From positions 1 through 43,360 of the forward strand of contig DATAFF010000057.1 in NCBI GenBank assembly GCA_036257595.1: a DNA stretch of 43,360 nt, written 5' to 3'. The notes below the pieces were generated by a model. That model had not been told where the DNA came from. It saw nothing but the letters and a program-made list of their open reading frames with translations, and ran no database searches. Position numbers and translations under genes: made by a program. Shown one piece after another: positions 16,085-23,852 of this stretch; position 1 is the first letter of the stretch; each line of letters opens with the position of its first letter. The DNA is from DATAFF01 sp036257595 (GTDB lineage: Bacteria > Pseudomonadota > Alphaproteobacteria > Rhizobiales > Aestuariivirgaceae).

Positions 16085-16912
16085 ATGGGCAGGTCGCGCA
16101 TCTTGATTCTTGGCTTCGCTGCGGGTTCGGCAGTGCTGGCCGCAATGCTCGCCAGGGGTTTTCTCAGTCCGCCGCCGCCGGAGCGCCAGGTGGTGGAGGT
16201 CAGCAAGGTTGCCACCGGCGATGTGCTGGTTGCCGCCGCCGATCTCCCGCTCGGCGACAAGCTGACCTCGGCCAATGTCGCCTGGCATCGCTGGCCGAAA
16301 GACGCGATCACGCCGCAGATGATCACCCGCGAGGCCAAGCCCAATGCGCCCGCCGAGCTCGCGGACGCCCGGCTGCGCGCCCCGATTTTCAAGGGCGAGC
16401 CGATCGGCGAACGCAAGCTCGTGATGCCGAACAGCTCCGGTTTCATGGCCGCTGTTCTGCCCAAGGGCATGCGCGCCATCTCGGTGGCGATCACCGCCGA
16501 GACCGGTGCCGGCGGCTTCATCCTGCCCAATGACCGGGTCGACGTGCTGATGACCTACAAGCTGTCGGCCGCCGACAGCTCCGGTCAGCAGCGCAGCGTC
16601 TCCGAGACCGTGCTGATGAATGTCCGCGTGCTGGCCATCGACCAGACCTTTCAGACCAATGACAAGGGCGAGCAGGTGGTGGTCGGCAAGACGGCCACGC
16701 TCGAGCTCGAGCCGCGCTAGGCCGAGGTGCTGGCCTTTGCCGAGCAGACCGGTCAGCTGTCGCTGGCGCTGCGCTCGATCGATGACAACGGCGAGCGCGC
16801 CCTTGGCGATGACGGGCCGCGCCTGGCGCCGCGTTATGCGCGGGGAGGGCGCGGCGACGAGATCAAGTTCTATCGCTATGGCGTGCAGAAGACGACCAAT
16901 CTGGATCGATAG
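16085..16912 (+). pseudogene. cpaB: Pilus assembly protein CpaB (RcpC) with in-frame TAG at 16718-16720
   Basis: The frame encodes a normal-length CpaB (275 codons) if TAG 16718-16720 is ignored. Residues before it include a signal anchor (ILILGFAAGSAVLAAML) and the SAF domain (VLVAAADLPLGDKLTSANV), then AISVAITAETGAGGFILPNDRVDVLM. The stop falls in ATLELEPR*AEVLAFAEQTG, where relatives usually have a glutamine or similar residue, so a single CAG to TAG change explains it. The 63 residues after the stop remain in frame and conserved (LSLALRS). TTG 16079 is an alternative start. CpaB is a periplasmic partner of the secretin. It may be inactive, truncated at 211 residues, suppressed, or a sequencing error. 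Confidence 0.8.
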
Positions 16913-16924
16913 GGAACGGGGGAC

Positions 16925-18355
16925 ATGACCACAGGAAGAGACCCGCGGGCGATAACGATGAGGGCCGTGCTGGCCGCCATGCTCGGCCTGCTGATCGCGC
17001 TGTCGGAAACGGCGCATGCCGATGAGTCGCGTTTCGTCCGCCTCGGCCTCAACAAATCCATGGTGATCCGCCTGCCGACTGCCTCCCGCGATGTGCTGCT
17101 CGGCAATCCGGCGATCGTCGATGCCGTGGTTCGCACCCAGAACACCGCCTATCTCTTCGCCAAGAGCGTGGGCCAGACCAACGCCTTCTTCTTCGATGGC
17201 AATGGCCGCCAGATCTTGAGCCTCGACATCGAGGTCGCGCTCGACGGCAAGGCGCTTCAGCGCCTGATCGACCGGGCCATTCCCATGAGCCGCATCACCG
17301 TCGACACCGTCAACAGCAATGTCATTCTGTCCGGCACTGCCGCCAATGGCGCGGAAGCAAGGCGCGCCGTGGACCTCGCCGCCGCCTTCGTCGGCGGCTC
17401 CGCGGGCGGCGGCGCGACCGGCGGTGCGCCAGGCGCGGCACCGGCCGGCGCTGGGCCCGGCAATGTCATCAACAACATCACGATCATCGGCAAGGAGCAG
17501 GTGATGCTGCGCGTACGCGTCGCCGAGCTGCAGCGCGACGTGCTCAAGCAGTTCGGCATCGACACCCGCGCACTCTTCAGTTCCGGCGGATTGACGGTGG
17601 GTTTTCTGAATGCCAATCCCTTCACGATCAACGGCCCGTTGACCGGGCCCGCCGCCGGGCTCGGCAGCTCCTTTGTCGGCAAGGGCGTCGAGATCGACGC
17701 CCTCATCAAGGCCTATGAGCGCGACGGCCTGATCCGCACCCTTGCCGAGCCGACCCTCACGGCCATTTCGGGCGAGAACGCCAAGTTCCTCGCTGGCGGC
17801 GAATTCCCGATACCGGTGGCCCAGGACGACGACCGGACCACCATCGAGTTCAAGCCGTTCGGCGTCGGTCTTGGCTTCACCCCCGTCGTGATGAGCGAAG
17901 GCCGCATCAGCATGCGCATCACCTCCGAGGTCAGCGAGACCACGCCGGAGAACTCGATCAGAACCGATCGGCTGTCGATCCCCGGCTTGAAGGTCCGCCG
18001 CGCCGAGACCACCGTCGAGCTGCCCTCGGGAGGGTCGATGGTCATGGCCGGGATGATCCAGGAGCGCACCAAGCAGGACCTCAACGGCGTTCCGGGCGTC
18101 AAGGATCTGCCGGTTCTCGGCGCGCTGTTCCGCAGTCGCGACTACCTCTCCAACGAGACCGAGCTCGTGGTCATCGTCACGCCTTTCATTGTCACGGCCG
18201 TCAACGAGAACAAGCTCGCCACGCCGCTCGACACCCTCAACGTCGCCAGCGACCCTCAGACCATTCTCTGGGGCCGCCTCAACCGCATCTATGGCGTGCA
18301 GGGCAGCGCCCCCAAAGGTGTCTACCAGGGCGATGTCGGCTTTATCGTCGAGTGA
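16925..18355 (+). CDS. cpaC: Tad pilus outer-membrane secretin CpaC (RcpA)
   Basis: A 476-residue secretin that forms the outer-membrane gate for the Flp pilus. The signal peptide is in RAVLAAMLGLLIALSETAHA; a later in-frame Met (residue 12) could also start it. The pil_N domain (about 33-105) is followed by a BON-like domain (ITVDTVNSNVILSGTA), a Gly/Ala-rich linker near 160-178, and the secretin domain. The latter shows TLTAISGENAKFLAGGEFPIP, the VGLGFTPVV segment, and ELPSGGSMVMAGMI with GVKDLPVLGALFRS, the secretin signature. It starts 12 bp after the cpaB frame ends. Confidence 0.94.
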   Translation: MTTGRDPRAITMRAVLAAMLGLLIALSETAHADESRFVRLGLNKSMVIRLPTASRDVLLGNPAIVDAVVRTQNTAYLFAKSVGQTNAFFFDGNGRQILSLDIEVALDGKALQRLIDRAIPMSRITVDTVNSNVILSGTAANGAEARRAVDLAAAFVGGSAGGGATGGAPGAAPAGAGPGNVINNITIIGKEQVMLRVRVAELQRDVLKQFGIDTRALFSSGGLTVGFLNANPFTINGPLTGPAAGLGSSFVGKGVEIDALIKAYERDGLIRTLAEPTLTAISGENAKFLAGGEFPIPVAQDDDRTTIEFKPFGVGLGFTPVVMSEGRISMRITSEVSETTPENSIRTDRLSIPGLKVRRAETTVELPSGGSMVMAGMIQERTKQDLNGVPGVKDLPVLGALFRSRDYLSNETELVVIVTPFIVTAVNENKLATPLDTLNVASDPQTILWGRLNRIYGVQGSAPKGVYQGDVGFIVE

Positions 18356-18358
18356 GCC

Positions 18359-19054
18359 ATGAAGGAGATGATCAGAGCCATGTTCGCCTTGTGCCCGCTC
18401 CGATGGATCGTACCGCTGGCCTCGCTGCCGCTCCTTGTCGGACTGACCGGCTGCGAAACCTATCGCGACGCCGAGCTCGACGACGTCTACACGCCGCCGA
18501 TGCACTATCAGCGCCATCCCGTCACGGTGACCAAGGACACCGCCCGGATCGAGCTGGTGCCGCATGGGAGTGGGCTGACCGCCGTCGAGCGCAACGAGGT
18601 CGCCCGCTTCGCGCAGTCGGCGCTGATCAACGCCAGCCATGCGGTCGGGCTGAAGCATCCCAAGGGCGCTCGCGCCACTGCCGGAGAGGTCGCGTCCATC
18701 CTCGAGGAGGAGGGCGTTCCGCCCACCCGGATCGTCGTCACCGCCTATCATGGCCGCGGCCCGGTCGTCCTGACCTTCGCCCGCACCACCGCCGTGACGG
18801 CGCCCTGTGGCGACTGGAACGAAAACCTTGTCCGCACCCGGGAGAACAGGCCCTTTCCCAATTTCGGCTGCGCCCACCAGCAGAACATTGCCGCCGTCGT
18901 CGCCAATCCCAACGATTTCGTGATGCCGCGCGCCGAGACACCGCCCGATGCGCCGCGCAAATCGCAGATCTTCACCGACTACCGCACCCCCAAGGACCCC
19001 TCGACGCCGGTCAATGCCGAGCAGAACGCCAAGATCAGCGAGGTCGGTCAATGA
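18359..19054 (+). CDS. cpaD: Pilus assembly lipoprotein CpaD
   Basis: A 231-residue lipoprotein. The signal peptide ends with the lipobox LTGC (about 30-33), so the mature protein is anchored by a lipidated cysteine, probably in the outer membrane. The CpaD family blocks YQRHPVTV, FGCAHQQNIAAVVANPNDFVMPR and TDYR are present. In this family the last segment is strongly conserved. It is thought to help localise or stabilise the CpaC secretin. It begins 3 bp after cpaC, and its stop overlaps cpaE as ATGA. Confidence 0.92.
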   Translation: MKEMIRAMFALCPLRWIVPLASLPLLVGLTGCETYRDAELDDVYTPPMHYQRHPVTVTKDTARIELVPHGSGLTAVERNEVARFAQSALINASHAVGLKHPKGARATAGEVASILEEEGVPPTRIVVTAYHGRGPVVLTFARTTAVTAPCGDWNENLVRTRENRPFPNFGCAHQQNIAAVVANPNDFVMPRAETPPDAPRKSQIFTDYRTPKDPSTPVNAEQNAKISEVGQ

Positions 19055-20322
19055 CACCGCAATTCGCGCTTGCGCCTGAGGTGCCTCACCTTCGCCATGG
19101 CGGCGTCGTGGCGCTCGTGCCGCGCATCAACATCCACGCCTTCTGCGCCAACCCTGTCACCGCCGAGGCCATGCAGGTTGCCGCCGGCGACCGACGGCTC
19201 GCCAGGGCTCACCTCGACATCAAGCCCGGCGGTCTGAAGGCGGCTGTCCAGCTCTATGGCGAGACTCCGACGCCGAACGTCCTGGTGGTCGAGGCCGAAG
19301 GCGGACGCGACGGGATATTGGCCGAGCTCGCCCATCTCGCCAATGTCTGCGATCCCGCGACCAAGGTCATCGTCATCGGCCATGTCAATGACGTCTTGCT
19401 CTATCGCGAGCTGATCCGTTCGGGGGTGAGCGAATATCTCATGGCACCGCTTGGGCCGCTTCACATCATCGAGGCGATCGGCGCCCTCTATGCCGATCCC
19501 AAGGCCGGCCAGATCGGCCGCGTCTTCGCCTTTGTCGGCGCCAAGGGCGGCGTCGGCTCGAGCACCATCGCCCACAATGTCGGCTGGCTGTTCTCGCGCC
19601 GGCTGATGATCGACACGGTCATCACCGATCTCGATCTTGCCTTCGGCACCGCCGGGCTCAATTTCAACATCGACGCCGCCCAAGGCATCGCCGAGGCGCT
19701 CGGCCAGCCGGAGCGTGTCGACCAGACACTTCTCGACCGCCTGCTTGCCAAGGCCGGCGACCGTCTGTCGCTTCTTTCCGCCCCAGGCGCGATCGATCGA
19801 GACTACGCGATCGACAAGGACGCGCTGGAGCACATTCTCGATGTGGTGCGCCTGTCCGTTCCCAACGTGATCGTCGATGTCCCCAATCTCTGGGCGCCCT
19901 GGACCAAGGCCACTCTCGTCCAGGCCGACGATGTCATCGTCACCGCGACGCCGGAGCTCGCAAGCCTGCGCAACACCAAGAACCTGATCGACTTCCTCAA
20001 GACGGCGCGGCCCAACGACCGCCCGCCGCGGCTGATCCTCAACCAGGTCGGCGTGGCCAGGCGTCCGGAGATCCCGGTCGGCGATTTCGCCCGCTCGGTT
20101 GGCACCGAGCCGGCGATCGTCGTGCCCTTCGAGCCGCAGATCTTCGGCACCGCCTCGAGCAACGGCCAAATGATCGCCGAGGTCGGCGCCAGATCCAAGC
20201 CGGCGGAGCTGATCGAGACCTTCGCGCTCGATCTGGCCGGATGCAGCGCGGCGCCTGCCAGGGCCATCAAGCGCCTGCTCTTCTCATTCGTCGACAGGCT
20301 GCCGTCCTTGAAGAGGAAGTGA
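19051..20322 (+). CDS. cpaE: Pilus localisation ATPase CpaE (TadZ)
   Basis: A 423-residue MinD/ParA-family protein. The N-terminal ~140 residues form an atypical receiver-like domain (VLVVEAEGG...IVIGHVNDVLLYRELIRSGVSEY). The deviant Walker A motif KGGVGSST begins at Lys165, and TDLDLAFGTAGLNF carries the switch aspartates. TadZ/CpaE proteins place the Tad machine at the cell pole. The frame stays open far upstream, but that part overlaps cpaD; ATG 19051 forms an ATGA overlap with the cpaD stop. It ends just before cpaF. Confidence 0.93.
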   Translation: MTPQFALAPEVPHLRHGGVVALVPRINIHAFCANPVTAEAMQVAAGDRRLARAHLDIKPGGLKAAVQLYGETPTPNVLVVEAEGGRDGILAELAHLANVCDPATKVIVIGHVNDVLLYRELIRSGVSEYLMAPLGPLHIIEAIGALYADPKAGQIGRVFAFVGAKGGVGSSTIAHNVGWLFSRRLMIDTVITDLDLAFGTAGLNFNIDAAQGIAEALGQPERVDQTLLDRLLAKAGDRLSLLSAPGAIDRDYAIDKDALEHILDVVRLSVPNVIVDVPNLWAPWTKATLVQADDVIVTATPELASLRNTKNLIDFLKTARPNDRPPRLILNQVGVARRPEIPVGDFARSVGTEPAIVVPFEPQIFGTASSNGQMIAEVGARSKPAELIETFALDLAGCSAAPARAIKRLLFSFVDRLPSLKRK

Positions 20323-20323
20323 C

Positions 20324-21799
20324 ATGTTCGGCAAGCGCGGCGCGTTGCGAAACCCCTTGGCCAACGGCGAGCCGTCGCCCGGCGCCAACCCTGTCTTCGA
20401 CATCATGGCGAAGCCGCCGGGGCCGGCCGCGGTCAGTGGCCCCGCCGCTGCGCGGAGCAATGCCGCGATCGAGGCCGCGAACACGCCCGCCATCGCCGCC
20501 CGTTCCCGCCGCTCCGAAAGCTATTACGACATCAAGTCGTCGATCTTCAATGCCCTGATCGACGCCATCGACCTGACCCAGCTCGGTCAGCTCGACCGCG
20601 ACGGCGCCCGCGACGAGATCCGCGACATCGTCAACGAGATCATCACGCTCAAGGATGTCGTGATGTCGATCGCCGAGCAGGAGGAGCTGCTCGAGGACAT
20701 CTGCAACGACGTTCTCGGCTACGGCCCGCTCGAGCCGCTGCTGGCGCGCGACGACATCGCCGACATCATGATCAACGGTGCCAGGATCTGCTTCATCGAG
20801 GTAAATGGCCGGATGGAGGCGGCCAACATCCGCTTTCGCGACAATGCCCAGCTCCTGAACGTCTGCCAGCGCATCGTCAGCCAGATCGGCCGCCGCGTCG
20901 ACGAGGCGAGTCCGATCTGCGATGCCCGCCTGCCCGATGGCTCACGCGTCAACGTCATCGTGCCGCCGCTGTCGATCGACGGCCCGGCCCTCACCATCCG
21001 CAAGTTCCGCCGCGACCGCCTGAAAATGGCCGACCTCGTCAAGCTCGGCTCGATCACCCCCGAAGGTGCAACCCTTCTCGGCATCATCGGCCGGGTCCGC
21101 TGCAACGTGTTGATCTCCGGCGGCACCGGCTCCGGCAAGACGACGCTGCTCAACTGCCTGACCGGCTTCATCGATGCCGAGGAGCGGGTGATCACCTGCG
21201 AGGACGCCGCCGAGCTTCAGCTGCAGCAGCCCCATGTGGTGCGTCTCGAGACCCGCCCGCCCAATCTCGAGGGCGAGGGCGAGATCACCATGCGCGATCT
21301 CGTCAGGAACTGCCTGCGCATGCGACCGGAACGGATCATCGTCGGCGAGGTGCGCGGGCCGGAGGCCTTCGACCTGCTCCAGGCGATGAACACCGGCCAC
21401 GACGGCTCGATGGGCACGGTCCATGCCAACTCGCCGCGAGAGGCTCTGTCGCGTCTCGAATCGATGATCACCATGGGCGGTTTTGCGCTGCCGTCCAAGA
21501 CGATCAAGGAGATGGTCGTCGGCTCGATCGACATCATCATCCAGGCAGCCCGCCTGCGCGACGGCTCGCGCCGCATCACCCACATCACCGAGGTCGTCGG
21601 CATGGAGGGCGACGTCGTCATCACCCAGGACCTCTTCCTCTACGACATCATCGGCGAGGATGCTGACGGGCGGGTCATGGGCCGTCACCGCTCGACCGGC
21701 ATTGCCCGGCCACATTTCTGGGATCGCGCCCGCTATTATGGCGAGGAGAACCGCCTCGCCGAGGCGCTGGAGCGCGCCGAGAAGACCAACGATGCTTGA
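20324..21799 (+). CDS. cpaF: Tad secretion ATPase CpaF (TadA)
   Basis: A 491-residue type II/IV secretion ATPase that powers Flp pilus extension and retraction. A disordered, Ala/Pro-rich N-terminus (about 1-65) precedes the N-terminal domain. Walker A GGTGSGKT is at 266-273. The Asp box, Walker B region (RPERIIVGEVRGPEAFDLLQ) and His box (GTVHANSPREAL) follow in order. AGAGGAAG in front of ATG 20324 is a good ribosome-binding site and lies at the end of cpaE. The end overlaps tadB by 8 bp. Confidence 0.96.
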   Translation: MFGKRGALRNPLANGEPSPGANPVFDIMAKPPGPAAVSGPAAARSNAAIEAANTPAIAARSRRSESYYDIKSSIFNALIDAIDLTQLGQLDRDGARDEIRDIVNEIITLKDVVMSIAEQEELLEDICNDVLGYGPLEPLLARDDIADIMINGARICFIEVNGRMEAANIRFRDNAQLLNVCQRIVSQIGRRVDEASPICDARLPDGSRVNVIVPPLSIDGPALTIRKFRRDRLKMADLVKLGSITPEGATLLGIIGRVRCNVLISGGTGSGKTTLLNCLTGFIDAEERVITCEDAAELQLQQPHVVRLETRPPNLEGEGEITMRDLVRNCLRMRPERIIVGEVRGPEAFDLLQAMNTGHDGSMGTVHANSPREALSRLESMITMGGFALPSKTIKEMVVGSIDIIIQAARLRDGSRRITHITEVVGMEGDVVITQDLFLYDIIGEDADGRVMGRHRSTGIARPHFWDRARYYGEENRLAEALERAEKTNDA

Positions 21800-22787
21800 G
21801 CTCGCGCTGATCGGCTTCATTGCGCTGAGCGTCGGCGGATTTCTCGTCGGTCTGCTCTATCCCTGGCTCACCGGCGAGGCCCAGGCCGCCAGGCGTGTTC
21901 AAACCATCTCCGACAAGAGCGCCCGCCGCGACAGCCGGCCGGGGCTGCGCGCCCGCCTCATGGCCGAATCGAAGGACAGCCGGCGCAAGCAGATCCAGGA
22001 ATCGCTGAAGCAGCTCGAGGAGACCGAAAGGAAGCGCCGCCGCCGGCTGACCTTGCGCACGCTGCTGATGCAGTCCGGCCTCGATCTGTCGGTGCAGAAA
22101 TTCTGGGTCGCCTCGATCGTGTTCGGAGTCGTGCTCGCCCTCGCCATCCTGACCATCGGTGCCGCCTGGTATGTGGCGCTGACCGCCGGCCTTGTCGGCC
22201 TGCTTGGTCTGCCGCGCTGGTTTCTCTCGCATCTTCGCAAGCGTCGCCAAGAAGTGTTCCTGAGCGAATTCCCCGATGCCATCGACATCATGGTGCGCGG
22301 CCTCAAGGCGGGTCTGCCGCTGTCCGACGCCATGAAGGTGATCGCCGCCGAGATCCCGGCCCCGGTCGGTCCGGAGTTCCTCGAGGTGGTCGAGGGCCAG
22401 CGGCTCGGCATCGCCATCGACCAGGGCATCGAGCGGATGCTCGAACGCATGCCGCTCGCCGAGGTCAACTTCCTCGGCATCGTCATCGCCATCCAGTCCA
22501 AGACCGGCGGCAATCTCGCCGAGGCGCTCGGCAATCTCTCCAAGGTGCTGCGCGACCGCAAGCGGATGAAGCAGAAGATCGCCGCCGTCAGCCAGGAAGC
22601 CAAGGCGTCCGCCATGATCATCGGCTCGCTGCCCTTCTTCATCTGCGGCGCTTTGAGCGTCCTCAACCCGGAATATCTCATCCCGCTCTGGGACACCGAA
22701 ATCGGTCATGTCATGATTGCCGGCTCGCTGAGCTGGATGGGGACGGGGATCCTGGTCATGCGCAATATGATCAATTTCGAGTTTTAG
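21792..22787 (+). CDS. tadB: Tad inner-membrane platform protein TadB
   Basis: A 331-residue T2SS-F domain protein. An N-terminal transmembrane helix (ALIGFIALSVGGFLVGLLY) is followed by a cytoplasmic basic/coiled segment (QESLKQLEETERKRRRR), two membrane helices near 110-155, and the T2SSF domain FPDAIDIMVRGLKAGLPLSD...LSKVLRDRKRMKQKI. Two C-terminal helices close the protein. It forms the inner-membrane platform with TadC and is driven by CpaF. The start at 21792 lies inside the cpaF end; a longer upstream frame is only a shadow of cpaF. Confidence 0.94.
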   Translation: MLELALIGFIALSVGGFLVGLLYPWLTGEAQAARRVQTISDKSARRDSRPGLRARLMAESKDSRRKQIQESLKQLEETERKRRRRLTLRTLLMQSGLDLSVQKFWVASIVFGVVLALAILTIGAAWYVALTAGLVGLLGLPRWFLSHLRKRRQEVFLSEFPDAIDIMVRGLKAGLPLSDAMKVIAAEIPAPVGPEFLEVVEGQRLGIAIDQGIERMLERMPLAEVNFLGIVIAIQSKTGGNLAEALGNLSKVLRDRKRMKQKIAAVSQEAKASAMIIGSLPFFICGALSVLNPEYLIPLWDTEIGHVMIAGSLSWMGTGILVMRNMINFEF

Positions 22788-22799
22788 AGCATCATGCTC
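22785..22799. repeat. TAGAGCAT/ATGCTC palindrome at the tadB-tadC junction
   Basis: GAGCAT-C-ATGCTC is a perfect palindrome with a one-base centre that overlaps the tadB TAG stop and contains the tadC ATG. It shares TAGAGCAT with 12850-12857. Either chance or a fragment of a dispersed palindromic repeat; if it folds in the mRNA it would cover the tadC start. Confidence 0.4.
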
Positions 22800-23786
22800 C
22801 AGGACGGGGGGTCGGGGATCGTGGTCGCGCTTCTGACATCGCTTATTAAGCCGCAAAACCTGGTGACCATCCTGGTCGGCCTGTCCGCCTTTGCGACGGT
22901 GCTGACGCTGGCCGTTCCGCTGCTTCAGGGCGACAGGCTGGCGAGCCGCATGAAACAGGTGGCCTCCGAGCGCGAGCGGCTGCGCGCCCAGGCCCGCGCT
23001 GCGGCCACTGCGTCCGAAGGGCGGTTGCGCGAGCGCTCCAGGGGGACGCTGGCCGAGATCGTCGAGCTCCTCAACCTTCGGCAGCTGTTTGAGGCCGAGA
23101 CCTCGCGCGAGCGCTTGCGCCAGGCGGGGCTCCGCAGCGAGCGGCATCTCGTCACCTATCTCGCGGTCCGGCTGATCACGCCCTTCCTCTTTGCGCTTCT
23201 CGTCTTCATCTATTCCTCGACGGTGTTCGCCGACCGCATCCCGGCCTCGATGCGCCTGGTCACCACCATGACCGGACTGATTGCCGGCTTCTACCTGCCC
23301 AACGTCTTGCTCAAGAACCTTATCCAGCGCCGCCAGGCATCGATCAGGCGCGCCTGGTCCGACGCGCTCGACCTGCTGCTGATCTGCGTCGAATCGGGCA
23401 TGGCGATCGAGCCCGCCATGGCGCGTGTCGCCAAGGAGATTGGCAGCCAGTCGCTGCCCCTTGCTGAGGAGATGACCCTGACCAATGCCGAGCTCTCTTT
23501 TCTCGGCGATCGCCGCCGCGCCTATGAAAATCTCGGCAAGCGCACCGGCCTTGCGACCGTGAAATCGGTTGTCACCAGCCTGATCCAATCGGAGAGATAC
23601 GGCACTCCGCTCGGCACCGCGCTCCGCGTCCTAGCTCAGGAGAACCGCGACACCCGCATGTCGGAAGCCGAGAAGCGCGCCGCAGCGCTCCCACCCAAGC
23701 TGACCGTGCCGATGGTGCTGTTCTTCCTGCCGGTGATCTTCATCGTGCTCCTGGGCCCGGCCGGCATTCAGGTGTTCGGTAAGTGA
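22794..23786 (+). CDS. tadC: Tad inner-membrane platform protein TadC
   Basis: A 330-residue T2SS-F protein, the partner of TadB. The first membrane helix (LVTILVGLSAFATVLTLAVP) is followed by a charged segment (SRMKQVASERERLRAQAR), two central helices, and the T2SSF domain (RRAWSDALDLLLICVESGMAIEPAM...LIQSERYGTPLGTALRVLAQE). A final hydrophobic helix (VPMVLFFLPVIFIVLLGP) completes it. It starts 6 bp after tadB. TadD, TadE, TadF and TadG genes, often next in order, are absent here. The TGA stop abuts the second heptad hairpin repeat. Confidence 0.93.
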   Translation: MLQDGGSGIVVALLTSLIKPQNLVTILVGLSAFATVLTLAVPLLQGDRLASRMKQVASERERLRAQARAAATASEGRLRERSRGTLAEIVELLNLRQLFEAETSRERLRQAGLRSERHLVTYLAVRLITPFLFALLVFIYSSTVFADRIPASMRLVTTMTGLIAGFYLPNVLLKNLIQRRQASIRRAWSDALDLLLICVESGMAIEPAMARVAKEIGSQSLPLAEEMTLTNAELSFLGDRRRAYENLGKRTGLATVKSVVTSLIQSERYGTPLGTALRVLAQENRDTRMSEAEKRAAALPPKLTVPMVLFFLPVIFIVLLGPAGIQVFGK

Positions 23787-23851
23787 GGCAGTAGGCAGTA
23801 GGCAGTAGGGAAGGGCACCACCCACTGCCTATTTGCCTAATGCCGACTGCC
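23786..23851. repeat. Heptad hairpin repeat, copy 2
   Basis: Three tandem GGCAGTA heptads, a GGGAAGGGCACCACC loop region and a right arm of complementary degenerate heptads (CACTGCCTATTTGCC, TAATGCCGACTGCC). It matches copy 1 at 15389-15447 nearly base for base, with one extra heptad. It fills the gap between the convergent tadC and ettA genes and probably serves as a bidirectional terminator. Confidence 0.85.
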
Positions 23852-23852
23852 T

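Noticed and set aside
16727..16912. Separate small gene after the cpaB stop
   Set aside because: The translated residues continue the CpaB family pattern in the same frame, so this is the distal part of an interrupted gene.
16019..19057. Minus-strand frame of 1012 codons across cpaB-cpaD
   Set aside because: Antisense to well-recognised cpa genes; low-complexity Asp/Gly/Arg/His-rich protein typical of a high-GC mirror frame.
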